Part shown: positions 9,628 to 12,812 of the stretch, piece by piece
Layout of the letters: the number at the start of each line of letters is the position of its first letter
Position numbering within the stretch: the stretch's first letter is position 1
NCBI GenBank assembly: GCA_937995275.1
Contig: CALKKN010000147.1
Location: forward strand, 1 to 12,812
DNA: 12,812 nucleotides
Direction of reading: 5' to 3'
Source: an uncultured Lysobacterales bacterium
GTDB lineage: Bacteria; Pseudomonadota; Gammaproteobacteria; Xanthomonadales; SZUA-36
Translations under genes and position numbers: made by a program
The notes under the pieces: generated by a model
Database searches by the model: none
The model's input: the letters and a program-made list of their open reading frames with translations, nothing else
What the model was told of the DNA's origin: nothing

Positions 9628-9656
9628 TTGCCTGCCGTTTCTAAAGCCGATACTCT
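9628..9656 (+). promoter_or_regulatory. Candidate sigma-70 type promoter of the nucleoside transporter gene
   Basis: TTGCCT (9628-9633) and TACTCT (9651-9656) are spaced 17 bases apart in the 93-base gap after the MATE gene, predicting a transcript start near 9663 and a leader of about 30 bases. GATACT (9649-9654) is an overlapping -10 alternative. Neither hexamer is perfect, so this is a fair but unproven call. Confidence 0.4.
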
Positions 9657-9692
9657 GCCCGACACAATAACAGGGGATCGGGAGAGCGCAGC

Positions 9693-10964
9693 ATGATCGG
9701 CACCATCGCCTTCGGAGTTTTCGGCCTCGCTGTGCTGCTCAGCGTCGCGCTGGCATTTTCCGACAATCGCCGTGCGATCGACTGGAGGATGGTGGTCAGC
9801 GGCGTCGGCCTGCAGCTGTTTTTCGCGGTGTTGGTCATCCTGGTGCCCGGCGGGCGGCAGTTCTTCGAGGCGCTGAGCAGAATTTTCGTGCGCGTCATCA
9901 GCTTCTCGCTGGACGGGGCGGCGTTCATCTTCGGGCCGCTTGCCGATCAGTCCAACCTCGGCTTCATCTTCGCGTTTCAGGTGCTGCCGACGATCATCTT
10001 CTTCGCCTCGCTGATGGCGGTGCTGTACCACCTCGGCGTCATGCAAAAGGTCGTGCAGGGCATGGCCTGGGTCATGTTCAAGGCTCTGCGCATCAGCGGC
10101 GCCGAGTCGCTGTCGGTGGCCGCCAACGTCTTCGTCGGCCAGACCGAGGCGCCCCTGGTGGTGCGGCCCTACATCGCCCGAATGACCGACTCCGAACTGC
10201 TGACGATGATGGTGGGCGGCATGGCCACGATCGCCGGCGGCGTGCTGGCGGCCTATATCTCGATGCTGGGCGGCGCCGACGAGGCGGCCCGCGTCTTCTA
10301 CGCCAAGCACCTGCTGTCGGCCAGCATCATGGCGGCACCGGCGACGATCGTGATCGCCAAGATCCTCAAGCCCGAAACCCAGGAATCGATGACGCGCGGC
10401 GAGGTGAAATTGCATGTCGAGAAGACGGCCACCAACGTCATCGAGGCGGCCGCCAACGGGGCCGCCGACGGCTGGCGGCTGGCGCTGAACGTCGGTGCGA
10501 TGCTGTTGGCCTTCATCGCCCTGATCGCGATGATCGACTATCCGCTCAACTGGCTGGGCGAAATCACCGGTTTCGATTCCGCGACCGGGCGCACGCTCAG
10601 CCTGTCGACGCTGCTGGGCTTTGCGCTGTCTCCGCTGGCCTGGGTCATCGGCGTGCCGTGGCAGGACGCGGTTACCGTGGGGGGGCTGATCGGGGAGAAA
10701 GTCGTCACCAACGAATTCGTGGCCTACGCGCACCTGACCGAAATCCAGGGGGGGCTGCTGCCCCACTCCGTTTTGATCTCCACCTATGCCCTGTGCGGCT
10801 TTGCGAACTTCTCCTCCATCGCGATCCAGATCGGCGGCATCGGCGGACTGGCCCCGGAGCGCCGGCCCGACCTGGCGCGCTTCGGCCTGCGTGCCGTGCT
10901 CGGCGGCACGCTGGCGACGATGATGACCGCGACCATTGCCGGTGTCCTGACCTCAGTCGCCTGA
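9693..10964 (+). CDS. CNT family concentrative nucleoside transporter (NupC-like)
   Basis: A 423-residue inner-membrane symporter that takes up nucleosides. Length and motifs match bacterial CNT proteins: AANVFVGQTEAPLVVRPYI (143-161), NGAADGWRLALNVGAM (255-270), VTNEFVAYAHL (338-348) and ALCGFANFSSIAIQIGGIGG (366-385). Q150/E152 and the NEF and NFSS segments fall where the structurally known Vibrio cholerae transporter binds nucleoside. N145 falls at a Na+-site position and T179 at the site's serine, so Na+ coupling is likely but inferred. The ATG at 9693 has a strong GGAGAG (9681-9686) with a six-base gap, the best ribosome site in the window. The stop is separated by a single base from the start of the next gene, implying co-transcription. 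Purine versus pyrimidine preference cannot be read from the sequence. Confidence 0.94.
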   Translation: MIGTIAFGVFGLAVLLSVALAFSDNRRAIDWRMVVSGVGLQLFFAVLVILVPGGRQFFEALSRIFVRVISFSLDGAAFIFGPLADQSNLGFIFAFQVLPTIIFFASLMAVLYHLGVMQKVVQGMAWVMFKALRISGAESLSVAANVFVGQTEAPLVVRPYIARMTDSELLTMMVGGMATIAGGVLAAYISMLGGADEAARVFYAKHLLSASIMAAPATIVIAKILKPETQESMTRGEVKLHVEKTATNVIEAAANGAADGWRLALNVGAMLLAFIALIAMIDYPLNWLGEITGFDSATGRTLSLSTLLGFALSPLAWVIGVPWQDAVTVGGLIGEKVVTNEFVAYAHLTEIQGGLLPHSVLISTYALCGFANFSSIAIQIGGIGGLAPERRPDLARFGLRAVLGGTLATMMTATIAGVLTSVA

Positions 10965-10965
10965 G

Positions 10966-12812
10966 ATGTCGGGCAATTCACAGTTCACGCTGTTTCGCCA
11001 ACGGCGATTCATGCCGTTCTTCATGACCCAGGGCCTCGGCGCCTTCAACGACAACATTTTCAAGAACGCCCTGGCCGCCACACTGGTGTTCGAAGGCAGC
11101 CGCCTTGCCGGCATGAACACCGACCAGGTGGTCAATCTCAGCGCGATGCTGTTTATTCTGCCGTTTTTCCTGTTCTCCGCCCTGTTCGGCCAGTTCGCCG
11201 ACAAGTTCGAAAAGTCGGTGCAGATCCGCCGCATCAAGCTGTTCGAAGTCGTCATCATGCTGCTGGCGACCCTGGGCTTCTGGCTGAACAGTGTACCGGT
11301 GCTTCTTTTCGTGCTGTTCCTGCTGGGCCTGCAGTCGACGATCTTCGGACCGATCAAGTACGGAATCCTGCCCCAGATCCTCCGGCAGGAAGAATTGGTT
11401 GGCGGCAACGCGCTGATCGAGATGGGCACCTTCGTGGCCATCCTGGCCGGCACTATCGCCGGCCCGCAACTGGCCGGCATCGAGGTCGGCTGGCCCTACT
11501 GGGTCAGCGTAGCCTGCCTCGCGGTGGCGGTGGCCGGGTACCTGTTCAGCCGGCGGGTGCCGGCGGCCGCGCCGGTCGCTCCGGAGCTCCGGATCAACTG
11601 GAACATCTTCAGTGAGACCGTTCGCAACCTGAAGTTCCTCAACGAAAACCGGGTGGTGCTGAATAGTGTGCTGGGAATCTCCTGGTTCTGGTTCTTCGGG
11701 GCCACCTTCCTGGTGCAGATTCCCAGCTATACCCAGAACGTGCTCGGCGGGGACGAGAACCTGATGTCGGCCCTGCTGGGGTTGTTCATCGTCGGCATCA
11801 GCACCGGGTCCCTGCTCTGCGAGCGCCTGTCTGGCCGCCAGGTCGAGATCGGCCTGGTGCCGTTTGGCGCGATCGGCCTGACGCTGTTCGGTCTCGACCT
11901 GTACTTCGCCTCGCCGGCCGCACCCGCCATCGGCATTACCGTGTCCCAGTTCCTGTCAGACGGGCAGAACTGGCGCATCATCGCAGATCTGCTGCTGATC
12001 GGTACGTTCGGCGGTTTTTACATCGTGCCCCTGTATGCGCTGGTGCAGTCGCGTTCGGCGCCGGACCACCGCTCGAGGGTCATCGCCGGGCTCAACATAC
12101 TGAATGCACTGTTCATGGTGGTCGCCGCCGTCATGGCGATGTTGATCCTGGGCCCCGCCGGCTTGTCGATTCCGGATCTGTTCCTGATTTCCGCCGTACT
12201 CAATGCTGTCGTGGCGGTCTATATCTTCACGCTGGTTCCGGAGTTCCTGATGCGGTTCCTGGTGTGGCTGCTGATCCACACCATCTACCGGGTGCGCGTG
12301 ACGGGCATGGACAACATCCCGGACGAGGGTCCGATCATCGTGGCCAGCAACCACGTGAGCTTCGTGGATCCCCTGATCATCGGGGGCATGATCCGGCGCC
12401 CGGTCAACTTCGTCATGTACTACCGGATTTACAACATCCCGCTGCTGAAATTCATTTTCAGGACGGGCAAGGCCATCCCGATCGCCGGGCGCTCAGAAAA
12501 CCCTGAAATCCTGGAGGCGGCCTACCGGCGTATCCGCGAGGCGCTGGCCTCCGGCAACGTCCTGGGCATCTTTCCCGAGGGGCGCATCACCGAGACCGGT
12601 GAGATCCAGCCGTTCAGGGCAGGCCTCGAGAAAGTCGTCGCGCAGGAAAACGTGCCGGTGGTGCCGGTCGCCCTGTGCAACCTGTGGGGTTCCCTGTTCA
12701 GCCGCCGTGACCCGCTGCACAAGCGCCGGCCCTACAAGCTGTGGGCAAAGATCGAACTGCGCATCGGGCCGCCGATTCCGCCCGCAGACGCCACCGCCGC
12801 CAATGTCGAGGC
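10966..12812 (+). CDS. LplT-like MFS transporter fused to PlsC-type acyltransferase, 3' end off the window
   Basis: The frame is open for 615 codons to the window edge. Residues 1 to about 425 are an MFS transporter of the lysophospholipid-flippase (LplT) type, with GLGAFNDNIFKNAL near the start and LQSTIFGPIKYGILPQIL in helix 4, and about twelve hydrophobic segments. Without a break it continues into a PlsC/LPLAT acyltransferase domain (about 440-605) with the catalytic NHVSFVD (H463, D468), FPEGR (536-540) and PVVPVAL. Together these suggest inward flipping of lysophospholipid followed by re-acylation. Some proteobacterial homologues carry a third, AMP-forming acyl-ACP synthetase (Aas) domain; that would lie outside the window and is inferred only. 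The ATG comes one base after the nucleoside transporter stop (TGAGATG) with no separate ribosome site, so coupling is likely. The link to nucleoside uptake is not obvious. Confidence 0.9.
   Translation, partial: MSGNSQFTLFRQRRFMPFFMTQGLGAFNDNIFKNALAATLVFEGSRLAGMNTDQVVNLSAMLFILPFFLFSALFGQFADKFEKSVQIRRIKLFEVVIMLLATLGFWLNSVPVLLFVLFLLGLQSTIFGPIKYGILPQILRQEELVGGNALIEMGTFVAILAGTIAGPQLAGIEVGWPYWVSVACLAVAVAGYLFSRRVPAAAPVAPELRINWNIFSETVRNLKFLNENRVVLNSVLGISWFWFFGATFLVQIPSYTQNVLGGDENLMSALLGLFIVGISTGSLLCERLSGRQVEIGLVPFGAIGLTLFGLDLYFASPAAPAIGITVSQFLSDGQNWRIIADLLLIGTFGGFYIVPLYALVQSRSAPDHRSRVIAGLNILNALFMVVAAVMAMLILGPAGLSIPDLFLISAVLNAVVAVYIFTLVPEFLMRFLVWLLIHTIYRVRVTGMDNIPDEGPIIVASNHVSFVDPLIIGGMIRRPVNFVMYYRIYNIPLLKFIFRTGKAIPIAGRSENPEILEAAYRRIREALASGNVLGIFPEGRITETGEIQPFRAGLEKVVAQENVPVVPVALCNLWGSLFSRRDPLHKRRPYKLWAKIELRIGPPIPPADATAANVE

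Noticed and set aside
8982..10766. A 594-codon minus-strand frame
   Set aside because: Antisense to the MATE and CNT genes; low-complexity His, Gln, Asp and Arg content and no recognisable family.
10978..12354. Several minus-strand frames (10978-11469, 11496-11705, 11956-12354)
   Set aside because: All are antisense to the LplT-PlsC fusion, whose own frame runs unbroken from 10966 to the window end.

Overview
The window is dense, GC-rich bacterial chromosome with almost no non-coding space and no sign of mobile DNA. Family content (SdaA, prfC, PlsY, DUF4124/M23 peptidase, PspC, an LplT-PlsC type fusion) points to a high-GC gammaproteobacterium. I cannot name the genus from the sequence alone. 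No rRNA, tRNA, CRISPR array, insertion sequence or long repeat was seen, and no stretch over 300 bases lacks a gene.

Left part (1-3313, minus strand): a three-gene run read right to left. It starts with a 607-residue protein joining a FakA-like part (DAK2/DhaL kinase plus metal-site middle domain) to a FakB/DegV fatty-acid-binding domain. plsY follows after 45 bases, and then a biotin-protein ligase gene, birA, which runs off the left edge and lacks the usual N-terminal helix-turn-helix. The first two genes predict a route from free fatty acid to acyl-phosphate to 1-acyl-glycerol-3-phosphate. This is the most interesting part of the window.

Middle (3314-4073): a short divergent intergenic region, then a small PspC-domain membrane protein (plus), whose end overlaps by 7 bases the end of a convergent glutaredoxin-like gene (minus). 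A strong hairpin covers the shared 3' ends.

Right part (4074-12812, plus strand): sdaA (L-serine dehydratase), a possible small membrane ORF, a secreted DUF4124/M23 peptidase, prfC (release factor 3), a MATE exporter, a CNT nucleoside transporter, and a gene cut by the right edge that fuses an LplT-like MFS transporter to a PlsC acyltransferase. Gaps are small (1 to about 180 bases), with promoter-like -10 elements before sdaA and prfC and a fuller promoter candidate before the nucleoside transporter. The LplT-PlsC gene adds lysophospholipid import and re-acylation, so both ends of the window carry acyl-lipid genes, although they lie on opposite strands and are not one operon.

Most of the window is ordinary housekeeping. 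The points worth a second look are the fused fatty-acid kinase beside plsY, its apparently leaderless promoter, the HTH-less birA lying in frame behind plsY, the transporter-acyltransferase fusion, the hairpin at the convergent ends, and the small ORF between sdaA and the peptidase.
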